DNA from: Conidiobolus incongruus B7586
Lineage: Eukaryota > Entomophthoromycota > Entomophthoromycetes > Entomophthorales > Conidiobolaceae
Assembly: GCA_000697335.1 (NCBI GenBank)
Contig: JNEM01012769.1
Span: forward strand, 1 to 25,417
DNA length: 25,417 nt
Direction: 5' to 3'
Part shown: piece after piece, positions 1 through 9,760 of the stretch
Position numbering within the stretch: the stretch's first letter is position 1
Layout: each line of letters opens with the position of its first letter
Notes under the pieces: generated by a model
The model's input: only the letters and a program-made list of their open reading frames with translations
Told to the model about the DNA's origin: nothing
Database searches by the model: none
Program-made: the position numbers and the translations under genes

Positions 1-42
1 AAAAAAAAAAAACCTTTTTTTTTTTTTTTTTTTTTTTTTTTT
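1..42. repeat. A12-CC-T28 homopolymer tract
   Basis: Twelve A (1-12), two C (13-14) and twenty-eight T (15-42) sit at the extreme left of the window. The T run is far longer than any other homopolymer here. It could be a genuine poly(dA:dT) tract, the oligo(A) end of a retroposed minus-strand insert, or a low-quality assembly edge. The sequence alone does not decide. Confidence 0.9.
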
Positions 43-1056
43 GTTTTATATCAAAGTAAGACTAAGGAATTTTTAAATTTAATAATGGATGAATTTCAAT
101 TAAGGGACAAACCATTTTCCGTATTTGATATTTTTAGAATTTGTAATTGGAGACAATATCAGTCCATTAATATAAATGTATTTTATATTTTATTTCAAGT
201 AAAATGTTTTTTAAATAGTTGTTTTTAATATCATATTAAAATAAATTTATTTTAATTATCAATGAAGATTATTTTGAAATGATTATGGTATCAATTAATT
301 TCAATCAGTTCCTAAAATTAAATATTTAGTATCCTTTATTAATATAATAGTATCAAACTTAATGATATCAAAATCATAAAAAGCTCAATTATAGTTATAG
401 ACTATCACTGTATCAAAAAAATGGTTTGGAGTACACAATATTTAAATAATATTCAAATTCAATTGACACAAAATAATTTCATTTTGCATTTAATTTGAAA
501 TAGAAATTCTGTGAATTTTTGAAATGGTAATGATATAAAAGTAAATTTTTGTAATATTTCCTAGTTAGAAAATAGATCTTTCAATGTATGAGAAATTAGT
601 AAAAAATAGCAATAACTAACCATATTTATTCCTGTTATTAAAAATATATTCTATCTATTATATTGGATAAAATTAACAATCAAGCGTCACTAGATTAGAA
701 ATCCGTCTCAATAGATTATATTTAAATTAATACCAATTATATGTATAAAAATTTATTATATGATCAATGCCACTTTAACTTAGATATAGAATTGATTAGA
801 GCATTTAATAATATAGTATAATATATATGTATCTTCGTATTACTTTAAAATATTACATTATATTTATAAAATAAATTTGAATTTTTTCACTTTACAGAAT
901 TGTAATTTACTAAATTATAAAAAAGATTGTAGATAACTAAGAATATTAACATATTAAAACCATTTAGTATATTAATATTTTAAGAAAAAATGAATGAACA
1001 TATAAATCAGAGTATGTAATTTATAGAAATTATTTTAATTAAACTGTTATTTTAAT
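1..1056. other. AT-rich gene-free stretch at left edge
   Basis: No coding region can be supported here. Stops are dense in all frames and the composition is almost entirely A and T, as in the other gaps. The edge itself opens with 12 A, then CC, then 28 T. The right end lies beyond the stop codon of the minus-strand NDUFA2 gene and must hold its 3' untranslated region, but no processing signal stands out from the AT background. Confidence 0.7.
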
Positions 1057-1445
1057 TTAAAGTAAAGAGTTAATTTTAGAAGGGACTTGGTCTTCAGGAA
1101 CATTTTCTAAGATTAATTTAGTTTCTTGTCCTTTGTCTAAGTAAACTTAAAATTAATATCAAAATTATATTATAAAAAAAGATAAATATACCATAACGAG
1201 CAAAAATTCTGGCTTCAACACCTTCAGCTTCTCTAACCAATATAGGCAAATTGGGATTGGCTTGTTTGATTTGTTTATAGTTATTGATGACAAAATTTCT
1301 AAGTTATATTCAGTTAGTTGTTATAAAATAGAAAAAAAAAAATGAATGATTAGAATTACCTTAAACCTTGAGAACCTTTGGAAGATTGACAAAAATGAAT
1401 GCGAAGTTCTTTTAAAGGACGAGAAATTTTAGCTAATCCAGACAT
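1057..1445 (-). CDS. NDUFA2: NADH:ubiquinone oxidoreductase subunit NDUFA2 (B8), 3 exons
   Basis: Small accessory subunit of mitochondrial complex I, in the matrix arm, with a thioredoxin-like fold. Exons on the minus strand are 1445-1360, 1298-1192 and 1136-1057, separated by introns of 61 and 55 nt (GTAATT...TTAG and GTATAT...TTAG). They join in phase to give 90 residues. The protein starts MSGLAKISRPLKELRIHFCQ and has the family's C..S.G.R.F block (Cys19, ending in LRNF) followed by NPNLPILVREAEGVEARIFA and a Tyr-Asp-Lys-Gly turn. Length fits the usual 85-100 residues. Only one of the two cysteines found in mammalian NDUFA2 is present. Each exon is too short to stand out as an open frame. 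The start is the only in-frame ATG ahead of the conserved block. Implies a complex I-containing respiratory chain. Confidence 0.92.
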
Positions 1446-1809
1446 TTTTAATTAAAATTATCACTAAATTAATTTATAATTAATATTATCATTATAATTT
1501 GTAAATCTTATATTGCAATTAATATGATATTTTACCTCACTTTAATACGGTTTCAATTACTCAAGATTATTTAATTTTAAATATGATTGAATGAATTGGT
1601 AATTATGGGATATTTTAATTGAAATCAAAGATTTTGGATATATAGGAAAAGAGATATGAAAGCTGTTCAATATACTATATATTGCTGTTAATAATTTTCA
1701 AGATTAGCTATAGTTTATTATTATATATGATATATAATTTATAATATATACTGTTTAATATTATAACCTCAATCCTTTTAATAAATTTAAATATTTTGAT
1801 TTATTTTTA

Positions 1810-1825
1810 ATATATATATATATAT
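1810..1825. repeat. AT dinucleotide microsatellite
   Basis: Eight perfect AT units in the NDUFA2-eRF3 gap. This is expected slippage in AT-rich DNA and no function is inferred. Confidence 0.9.
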
Positions 1826-2210
1826 TTATTAAATATAAATTTTTGTGAATATGATGATTTTAATAAATTATTGAAAATTAATTCAAATCAAAGTTCCAAT
1901 AATTTATTTTTTATTTTAAAATTAAAAATTAAAATTTAATGATAAAATATAAATCAAATATAAAAAATTGAATAATTATCATTAATATAGAATTATATTG
2001 TTAAAAAAATTAATTGATTAATATTATATTATTTTTATTTTAACTATAATCAAAAAAGATTTAAATTAATGAACTTACTATATAAACAATTAATACTAAT
2101 ATTTTAAATATTTATGACTTAGTTTGATATTTATTTATATTCAAGTAAATCCATGATTTTCACTAAATATATTTTAAAATTACTTGATATATTAAAATCT
2201 TTGATATATT

Positions 2211-2235
2211 AATTTTAATTTTAATTTTAATTTTT
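2211..2235. repeat. AATTTT hexamer tandem repeat
   Basis: Four consecutive copies of a six-base AATTTT unit in gap DNA. Simple repeat with no visible link to a gene. Confidence 0.85.
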
Positions 2236-2628
2236 GTGGATTATAATAATATTAATTAATTCATATTAAATTTATTAAAAAAATCATTTATGGGAAAATA
2301 TATTTTCTTTAAAATAAAAATTAAATAATAATAAAAATAATAAATTTTAAAAATTATAAAATAATACTTAATAGTCATTAAATTTCATAATCATCCTATA
2401 TATAAAAGAAATTATTAAAAGCATGAATAACTTTACTAAAGATATAATAATAACACATATTTTACTGATAATGTATAAACTAATTAAATAATAGTCACTG
2501 TGCGATATTTTTGTTATATTTTAAAAAATTCAAGTTATAGATATAATAGGTATTTATTATAGATTTTGATATATTATTTTGCTCCATATAAATCTATTGT
2601 TGGCTAGTATTTATTAAATTCAAATAAT

Positions 2629-2913
2629 ATGCAAAATAATATTGATTTAGATTCAGTATTCAGGTGGAAATATCACAAACAAATTGAAGCTGAAAATGAT
2701 GATTGAAAAACATAAATTGAGAAATATATTTTGGTTAAAGCTGAGAGAAAAATAGTGGTTTTGATATTTAAAGATTTGATTAAAGCTAGTAGCAAAATTA
2801 CAAGATTGCCCAAGTACAAATTATCATACTACTAAGCTCAATTATATAGTTGGATTAATGAAGTAACTAATGGTGTTATTATCCGGAAATTAAAAGAGTT
2901 TCTTAATGATTAA
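2629..2913 (+). pseudogene. Possible decayed coding fragment, family unknown
   Basis: A 285-base piece is less AT-rich than its surroundings. Read from an ATG in one constant frame it gives protein-like text such as FKDLIKASSKITRLPKYK and INEVTNGVIIRKLKEF, broken by about three in-frame stops and ending at a stop after FLND. The amino-acid mix is ordinary for a soluble protein, unlike the K/N/I/Y-only translation of the neighbouring DNA. I do not recognise the family. It could be a relic of a lineage-specific gene or chance. No intron signals were found. Confidence 0.3.
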
Positions 2914-3027
2914 TGTAGTACAATTAATAATAATTTGATAAAATATAAAAGAAAATAATGGTGTTCATATCGATATAAAGTAACATATGAACTGGTCAAA
3001 TTTATATATTAAATGAGTTTAAGGATT

Positions 3028-5280
3028 TTAGATAGCAGTATTGGCGGATTCAATTACCTTGGTAATCTTACCAATGGCAATAGTTTTACCTAAATTTAAG
3101 AGTTAATACACAGAATCGATTATTACATATATTTATATTACCTTCATCACGAAGAGTGAATCTTCCTAATTGAGGGTAGTCGTCATAAGCTTCCATACAA
3201 ATAACTCCTGTGGTTTCGAAAAGGGCAATAACCTTTTGACCTTGTTTAACGAATGGAGGAGGTCTCTTGGATTTACGTCCAGTCTTTTTGTCAATCAAAT
3301 GAAGAAGAGAAACGATGGAAACTTCTTCAATAGCAGTATGTAAATGTAAGACGGCCTGGTAACCAGAGCAAATAATATTCTTGTGCTCGTAAATAGCAAT
3401 TTGAGCTTCAAATCGTGTACTAGTCTTGATAGGCTTGGAACGACTGCAGACCACGAAACCAGGCATGACATCTTCTTCTTCAATACCTTTGATTCTCATT
3501 CTGATGTTATCACCACAAACAGCAATTTCAACTTCTTCCTCTTCAGACCAGATAGCTGATACTTCAACCTTAACAGCATTAGGCATAACTAACAAAGTCT
3601 GTCCCTTCTTGACGGCACCAGATTCAATTTTACCAACAACAACAGTACCCAATTCCTATAATATTAAAAATTAGAAAATAGTTTAATATAATATTAATTA
3701 CAATTACCTTCATCTTGGTAGTGATGGGCATCATGAAGGGAGCATTGGTCTTACGGTCTAAAGTCTTAGTGTTGTCTAAGAATTCCAACAAGGAGGGGCC
3801 GCTAAGAAAAATGAGACTTCAGAAAAAACAATTATTTGATCGAATGTACCTGAACCATGGGCAGACAGTTGTGTCAACACGATCTTTGAGATTAGCACCG
3901 GTGAAACCAGAGACAGGAATGTATTCAACATCTACAATATATCCATCCGTTAGTAAGAAATAACATAATTAAATGAAGTTCGTTACCAGTCTTGGTATTG
4001 TAGCCAACCCCCTTGAGGAAAGGAGTAAGTTTGCCCAAAATTTCATCATACCTTAATAAAATCAATTAAGAAATCATATGGAAATATATTTAAATTAAGT
4101 ACCTTTCCTTGCTCCATTCGACAGTGGGGTCATCCATCTTATTGATGACAACAACCAATTTGTTGACACCATTGGTCTTGGCTAAAATAGCGTGTTCTCT
4201 AGTTTGGCCACCTCTTTCAAAACCAGTTTCAAATTCACCTTTACGAGCGGAAATAACCAATACACCGATATCAGCTTGAGAGGCACCACCAATCATACTG
4301 GGGACATAGTTCTTGTGGCCAGGAGCATCCAAGATAGTATAGCGACGAGTAGCAGTTTCGAAGTAAGCTCTACCACACTCAACAGTTTTACCCTTAGCTC
4401 TTTCTTCTTTATCCAAATCAAGAGCCCATGATAAATACCATGATTCACGGCCAGCTTCTTTAGCTTCTTTTTCGTATTTCTCCATAGTACGCTTATCAAC
4501 CATACCAGTCAAATATCTAGAAAAACAAGTAAATATCAAATTGAATCCATTATAGTTAGATTAAATTACAATAAATTTCCTCCCATGGTAGATTTACCAG
4601 CATCTATTATTTAGAAAATCAATTATTAAAAATTCTGCTTAAATTCAATCAATAAAAATATTCATATTACCAACGTGACCCATGAAAATGACATTTAAGT
4701 GTTCTTTGTAGTTATCATTGAGGAACTCTTTGACAAATTCATTGTCTTCTTCAGGAATGACTTCGGGAGGAGGAGGAACTGCAGCAGCGGGAGCGGGAGC
4801 AGTTTCTTTTTTGGTAGCAGGAGGTTGAGGCTTAGCTTCAGGGGCAGGAGCAGCAGCCGGAGCTGGAGCAGAAGAATTTCCTAAAGATACTAAAAATATT
4901 TAAAACATATATATAATAAGAAGGAGAATAACTTACAAACTTTAGCTGGAGCAGAGGAACCGCCTAAAGATACTAAAACTATTTAGAAAATCATTCATGG
5001 ATAGTGAAATAAAATACTTACAAACTTTGGCTGGGCCAGGATTAGATGAGCCACCTAATGACACTAAAAATATTAAGAAAATAATTAAATATTAAGATAA
5101 AAACTTACAAACTTTAGCAGGAGCGGGTCCGGAAGGAGCCGAATCGTTCTTCTTAGCCATCCAACTTGGGACAAAAGGCTTGGCATTGGCGTTAGGAACA
5201 AAAGCAGGGGCATTGACATTTAATTTCTTCAATTTTTCGGCAATTTGTTCAGCGGAATCGTTGGGATTAGGAGCAGCCAT
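3028..5280 (-). CDS. SUP35: Translation termination factor eRF3 (Sup35), 11 exons
   Basis: GTPase that acts with eRF1 in the cytosol to release the finished peptide at stop codons. Minus-strand exons: 5280-5109, 5063-5022, 4972-4937, 4889-4671, 4603-4570, 4516-4103, 4051-3987, 3931-3850, 3801-3708, 3655-3142 and 3089-3028; all ten introns are 45-67 nt and every join keeps frame, giving 577 residues. The GTPase domain shows GHVDAGKST (154-162), KGKTVE (about 209-214), DAPGH (231-235), NKMD (293-296) and the eRF3-typical GGQTREHA. Domains 2 and 3 end in YPQLGRFTLRD and KTIAIGKI. The short N-terminal part (about 145 residues) has overlapping PAM2-like motifs, three LSLG repeats and a Pro/Ala-rich linker. 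It lacks the Q/N-rich prion domain of yeast Sup35. The start is the first ATG of a frame that leads directly into the PAM2 block. Confidence 0.97.
4875..5125 (-). repeat. SUP35: Tandem exon-intron duplication in the eRF3 N-terminal region
   Basis: Three successive splice units look like copies. Each has an exon end spelling PAKV (AAAGTTT), an intron starting GTAAGT and ending TTTTAG (45, 49 and 47 nt), and a following exon start spelling LSLG. Exons 2 (5063-5022, 42 nt) and 3 (4972-4937, 36 nt) encode LSLGGSSNPGPAKV and LSLGGSSAPAKV; exon 4 opens with LSLGNSSAPAP. Donor-to-donor spacing is 87 and 85 bases. All joins split a leucine codon after its first base, so either exon can be skipped or added without changing frame. 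The introns also resemble each other in their last dozen bases. Duplication of an exon with its intron is the simplest explanation. Confidence 0.85.
5160..5223 (-). other. SUP35: Overlapping PAM2-like motifs in eRF3
   Basis: Residues about 20-40 read LNVNAPAFVPNANAKPFVPS, two overlapping copies of the PAM2 core (L-N-x-x-A-x-x-F-x-P). PAM2 peptides bind the MLLE domain of poly(A)-binding protein. Animal eRF3 (GSPT1) has the same overlapping arrangement near its N-terminus. This indicates that termination is coupled to the poly(A) tail here as well; that coupling is inference from the family. Confidence 0.85.
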
Positions 5281-5757
5281 TGTGAATCAATATATTTATA
5301 ATAATTAATATATTAACAATTTATAAAAAAATGATATTAAGAGTATATCTATTGAGTCTATTAATAGAGAAAATTGGTTAGTTATTATATAATTGATATA
5401 AATATATATGTGAATATTGATTAATTAAATGTTGAATGAATAATTGGACATTCAAAATTAAGTAAATATTGATATTAACTATTATTCAATTATATGCATT
5501 AATTAGGAATATTGATTTGATAATTACTAACCCAGAAAACTAATAGTGATGTAAATCTTAGACTTCTTTGCTCTTTTTGCAAAACGTCAATAATTAAATT
5601 TTTTATAGATTATTGATTGAGTATTCAATGCTTCAATAATTGTGGGATTATTGTCATTAATAAATGGGATAATATTCTATTTCTTTACTAGGAATAATTA
5701 GATAAATATTTTCTTAATTAAGTATATATAACTCAAATTTATTTTAAAGGTAGATGA

Positions 5758-5773
5758 ATATATATATATATAT
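5758..5773. repeat. AT dinucleotide microsatellite
   Basis: Short run of alternating A and T in the eRF3-eS12 gap. Background slippage; no function inferred. Confidence 0.85.
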
Positions 5774-6042
5774 TAGTTTAATATGTATTTTGATTAATGG
5801 TAATACAAAAACTAATATTCTTAATATGGATTTTTATACATTAACTATTGTTTAATATAAACCAAGTTACCATTTATTTAATAAGGAAAAGGTCGAAGAT
5901 TTTATTTTATTATGCCAAATGATATATTTTAGACGTTTGATGAAATCATTATATATTATATTAATTAGGAATATCAATAAAAATTTTCAATTTTTTGATC
6001 CAAAATAATTTAACTTCAATAAGTGCAATATATAATCATTAA

Positions 6043-6492
6043 ATGTATTCAGCTCTACAATTTGGTATATTTGACAGAATTATATATCAATCTAATAACG
6101 AACAATTCAAAACCATAGTACATTGATTCCCAGGTAATTATTTCAATTTATATTAAATCAATTTAATATTTCAAATAAACAATATATTTCAGAAATTGTT
6201 ATTTTCCAAATTGATGATAAAGATTATTTTAAAATCATGTATAAAATATTTTATAATATAAAATCGAATAGAAATCTTAAAACCATTATTGGTTAACTTA
6301 TTTTAGTATATATATTACATATTATTAAAAATTAATTTTAGGTAATGCTGATTTAAAAATCAAAAAAATATATATTATGTAAAATTAGATGAAAATAATT
6401 ATCAAACTGTAAATACATTTTTTCAAGTTGTTAATAATATAGAAATTTACATTTATAAATTGAATTATCAAACTGCTTGCAATAAAGAATGA
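6043..6492 (+). pseudogene. Decayed spliced gene fragment, family unknown
   Basis: The reading frame begins at an ATG (MYSALQFGIFDRIIYQSNNE) and contains two intron-like segments of 59 nt (6134-6192, GTAATT...TTTCAG) and 50 nt (6292-6341, GTTAAC...TTTTAG). Both fall in the size range of the confirmed introns, and both join the frame correctly (for example CCA-G|AA-ATT). Text after the first intron includes IVIFQIDDKDYFKIMYKIFY. The frame is broken about twice and ends without a recognisable domain. Alternating hydrophobic residues with N and L (such as TVNTFFQVVNNIEIYIYKLN) recall degenerate leucine-rich repeats, but this is only an impression. No reverse transcriptase, capsid or transposase motif is visible. 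It is best read as a dead host gene, with chance less likely because the intron phases agree. Confidence 0.45.
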
Positions 6493-7118
6493 TTGATTGT
6501 GATTCTAACTGAATTTTATTCGTTTTGTAGATATCAAGTGCTTCAATTATACTACTTCAATCAAAATTTATATTATGATTTTAAATATTTATTTAAATAA
6601 TATTAACTTAAACAATATGTCATTAACCAGAAGTTAGAATTTTACTAATCATATTCATATAGAAATATATACAGAATTATAACAGAGATAAAAACAAGTT
6701 TTACATATCACTTTATGATATTATTATTTATCAATAATTTTATAACGATAATCTATTAATATATAAATATAATATGAGAATTATTGGTTTAAAATTATTT
6801 GATCAAATAGTTAAACTATTGTATGATATTGAATATTAATCAGGATTTTTTTAATTTTATAAGCAAAAATTAAATTAATTAGGTTTCAGTAAAAGTATCG
6901 CTTAAGCATTCTCATATTCTACGAATTCAAAACAAATCGTTGAATTATAAATTCCGTTATATTTACAAAAAAGACATTAATTATTACTAGATATAATTTG
7001 CAATAAGTTGCTCAAATGTATTTGTATGTGATATTTGAGTTGCATTTAATCAATGTTAAATCCCACAATTGGAATAAAAATTGAAAATGATTATTGTGAT
7101 ATCAAAAATTGTTGTTGG

Positions 7119-7199
7119 CTCGGCCTCTTTCTCACATTCATTGAGGAACTCCAAAGCTTTTCTTTTATCCTTTTCTTCTTTTAATAAACTTATATCAAC
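7119..7199 (+). promoter_or_regulatory. Pyrimidine-rich leader ahead of eS12
   Basis: The 80 bases before the eS12 start codon include CTCGGCCTCTTTCTCAC and then a long C/T stretch (TTTTCTTTTATCCTTTTCTT), quite unlike the A/T-only DNA upstream. Pyrimidine-rich promoter-proximal sequence is common in highly expressed fungal genes, including ribosomal protein genes, and usually marks transcription initiation. The exact start site cannot be read from sequence. No 5' UTR intron with good borders was found. Confidence 0.45.
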
Positions 7200-7643
7200 A
7201 TGAGCTCAGAGGGAAATGAAGTGATCCCCCAAGAAGTCGCTGAAGTCGAAGTTGCTGCCGACGCCGCCCCCCGCGGAAAAATGTCTGTCGAAGAAGCTTT
7301 ACAACAAGTCTTGAAGCGCTCTATGGTTCACGACGGTTTAGTTCGTGGTCTCCGTGAGTGTGTTAAGGCTTTAGACCGCCGTCAAGCTCACCTCTGTGTC
7401 TTGGTCGAATCTTGTACCGAAAAGGACTACGTCAAATTGGTCGAAGCTCTCTGTAACGAACACCAAATCTCTTTGATCAAGGTCTCTGATGCCAAGAAGT
7501 TGGGTGAATGGGCTGGTCTCTGCAAGATCGATCGTGACGGTAACCCCCGTAAAGTTGTTGGTGCTTCCTGTGTTGTTGTCCGTGACTTTGGTGAAGAATC
7601 TGAAGCCATGAACATCATCTTAGACTACTTCAAGTCTCACTAA
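7200..7643 (+). CDS. RPS12: 40S ribosomal protein eS12
   Basis: Component of the small ribosomal subunit, L7Ae-like fold, cytosolic. The 147-residue protein has an acidic N-terminal tail (about 1-28) followed by the conserved core: [20 protein letters not shown], then [20 protein letters not shown] and [14 protein letters not shown]. Length matches fungal and animal eS12 (about 130-150). It is a single uninterrupted exon. The ATG at 7200 follows a pyrimidine-rich leader and is the first in frame; a second Met at residue 28 would remove only the variable acidic tail. Codon use is strikingly different from its neighbours, with many C-ending and CGT, GGT, GTC and CCC codons, as expected for very high expression rather than foreign origin. 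Confidence 0.98.
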   Translation: MSSEGNEVIPQEVAEVEVAADAAPRGKMSVEEALQQVLKRSMVHDGLVRGLRECVKALDRRQAHLCVLVESCTEKDYVKLVEALCNEHQISLIKVSDAKKLGEWAGLCKIDRDGNPRKVVGASCVVVRDFGEESEAMNIILDYFKSH

Positions 7644-8080
7644 GTTGACCAGCATCTTTGTGTATAGTATCTTTTCTTGGCATTTTGTTTAGTTTTAGGC
7701 AACTTCAATCAAGCACTTTGACGAGGAAAGAGCAGCTGTTCCTTGAATAAATGCTTAGATAAGTATATTCACTTAAATAGATCATTTATACTAACTCACA
7801 CCATCTGAATTTTATATTCCACTTTTTAACTGATCTAATCTCTTATTTAATTTCGGTTTGATTTTTTAGGAATGCTGACTTATCTTTATTTACTTTGTTT
7901 GGCTTGTATTTTTAGAGTTCCCCACATAGATCACATATCTGAATTTCGGCTTATGATTCTAATTTTTTCCAGTTGGCTCTGCTCTTCTGGATTTATCAAG
8001 TTCATTTTCTTTAATTTATTCTTAAGCCACAATTTTATTTATCAAATCATTTTTTTTTGATCCTTTGGTTTGAATCTTGA

Positions 8081-8236
8081 AAAATTATATACGTTACTAT
8101 CATTGATGATATTTTAATGATAATATTTGCTTTTATTGAATCAGTAAATACTATTGTAATGATGACAATTTTAGAGTTGAATCTTTGTTCATACAAGGTA
8201 AATATTGAACTCCCTAACATTCTAATGGTTAATTTC
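8081..8236 (+). pseudogene. Possible LRR-like coding fragment
   Basis: An open stretch of 52 codons between stops reads protein-like text, including TIVMMTILELNLCSYKVNIE and LPNILMVNF. The L-x-L-x-x-C-x-x pattern followed by a second leucine-spaced stretch resembles one leucine-rich repeat. Flanking DNA continues in kind but is interrupted. It could be a remnant of an F-box/LRR-type gene. A chance open frame in AT-rich DNA is also possible, as 50-codon runs are not rare here. Confidence 0.25.
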
Positions 8237-9760
8237 TGACACTCAAATTATTATATTGATTTTACATCGGTCAGTTAACATTTTGTTTGCAATTTTTTAT
8301 CTATTTACAATTCTTCAGTTGATGATCAAGCATATATTTAAATAAATCAAAAATCAATTGCTCAAAATACTTTGTAATTTATTATTTTTAGTAATGATTT
8401 ATGTGTTTGTAGTAGAAATTTAGTGAATTCTTTCACAACCATTGAATAATGTCTTTTTAATCAAACCACCTTTAATTTTCAAATATAATCATATTAATGA
8501 TCTATTATTTACTGTCTATCATATTAACACAAAGTTGTATTTTAATTCAAAGCTAAAATTTAAAAAATTTATGCTTGGCTGTGATAAGTGTAAACAATGG
8601 TATAATAATTATAAATGAATTTAAGTGTGATTTGTTTGGTATTCAAATCATATTTTCAATATATCGACTTTACTACAAAATATCTTTGGACAAAACTAAA
8701 ATTTTTGGGATGATTAATATCAAATTTTCAATTAATATTTACAAATGACTTGAAAGTGTAATACAACTATATGTAAATATTAATATAAAACCTGAAATAG
8801 AATAATTTAAATGAATCATATATATATCACAATCATAATAATAGAGTTATTATTCAATATATAGTATCATTTTAAATAAAGAAAGTTAGTACTATAATTG
8901 ATGGTGAAGTGGGATATGAAAAATCATTGAAATTAATTTGATTTTATGAATTTTTTTTTCGAAGTGTATAGCACGACATCTTTATAGTTTTGAATAAAAA
9001 TTTCAAGATAATCTATAAATTAAAATTTAGGTGTAACGATTCCATTATAATTCTTTTAATTATATTCGGTAATTTAAGCTGATGAACTCGTTCGTTAAAC
9101 TTGAATATATACTTCATCAAAAACTTGCTTAAACTTCTATTCAATATATATACATTAACTTTTGGTATCACCCATCCATCAACTAATTTATATTTAATTG
9201 TTTTTTAAATTACCACTTATAGAATTTCAATTGCTTGATCAAATCTTGAACAACTCATTTCATTCAGATATTAAATATTGCTAATGCTGTCAACTTGCAA
9301 TAAAATTTGCATAATTTATTATATAATTTTTCAATTATAATAAATTATATATTTTTATTTATTTAAATATATAAGAATATATTCAATGTTTGTAAACAGC
9401 ATTTGATATAGTTGCTATAATTTAATATACATTATACCTCTAGGTTCAATTAATATGAAAAATGCTTGTTTAGTATATGAATTATTATTTTAATTATTTT
9501 GAGCATTAATTAGAAATTGTTAATATTAATCAATTATGCCAAATTAGAGAAACAATACTATTTATCATAATATAAGTATTAATTTAATCACCAATTCAAT
9601 GTTATTAACTATTATTTATTCCAAACGTATCAAATCACCAATAATTCAAAATATAGAAAAATATAATATTTTCAGTTTTAATTTGAATATGATTGAAAGA
9701 AAGCATTGAAACAAAAGGTTCAAATAATAGTTAGCTGACTTATATTGACTTCAATATTAA

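Larger units (their letters stand above)
1446..3027. other. AT-rich gap between NDUFA2 and eRF3
   Basis: No intact gene is visible. It holds the NDUFA2 promoter (minus strand, next to 1445), an AT dinucleotide run (1810-1825), a short AATTTT tandem array (2211-2235), and one less AT-rich piece (2629-2913) listed separately as a possible gene relic. The end near 3027 must contain the eRF3 3' untranslated region. Confidence 0.7.
5281..7199. other. AT-rich divergent gap between eRF3 and eS12
   Basis: This carries the promoters of both flanking genes, which point away from each other. It contains an AT run (5758-5773), a decayed gene fragment at 6043-6492 listed separately, and more broken protein-like text to about 6640. 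An AACCAAT sequence reading in the eRF3 direction lies at 5373-5379. The last 80 bases before eS12 are noticeably richer in C, G and pyrimidine runs than the rest. Confidence 0.65.

Noticed and set aside
4699-4884. Plus-strand Ser/Arg-rich frame opposite eRF3
   Set aside because: It is the antisense of the Pro/Ala-rich linker exon; the SR-like text is a by-product of that codon bias.
7872-8060. 62-codon open frame after eS12 (MLTYLYLLCLACIF...)
   Set aside because: It has no recognisable domain, no leader or splice context, and a composition expected of AT-rich DNA; it lies where the eS12 3' untranslated region should be.
8159-8240. ATGATGA and CTGA boxes about 80 nt apart, like a C/D snoRNA
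   Set aside because: The bases flanking the boxes do not pair into a terminal stem, no C'/D' pair is seen, and the first box overlaps a protein-like frame.
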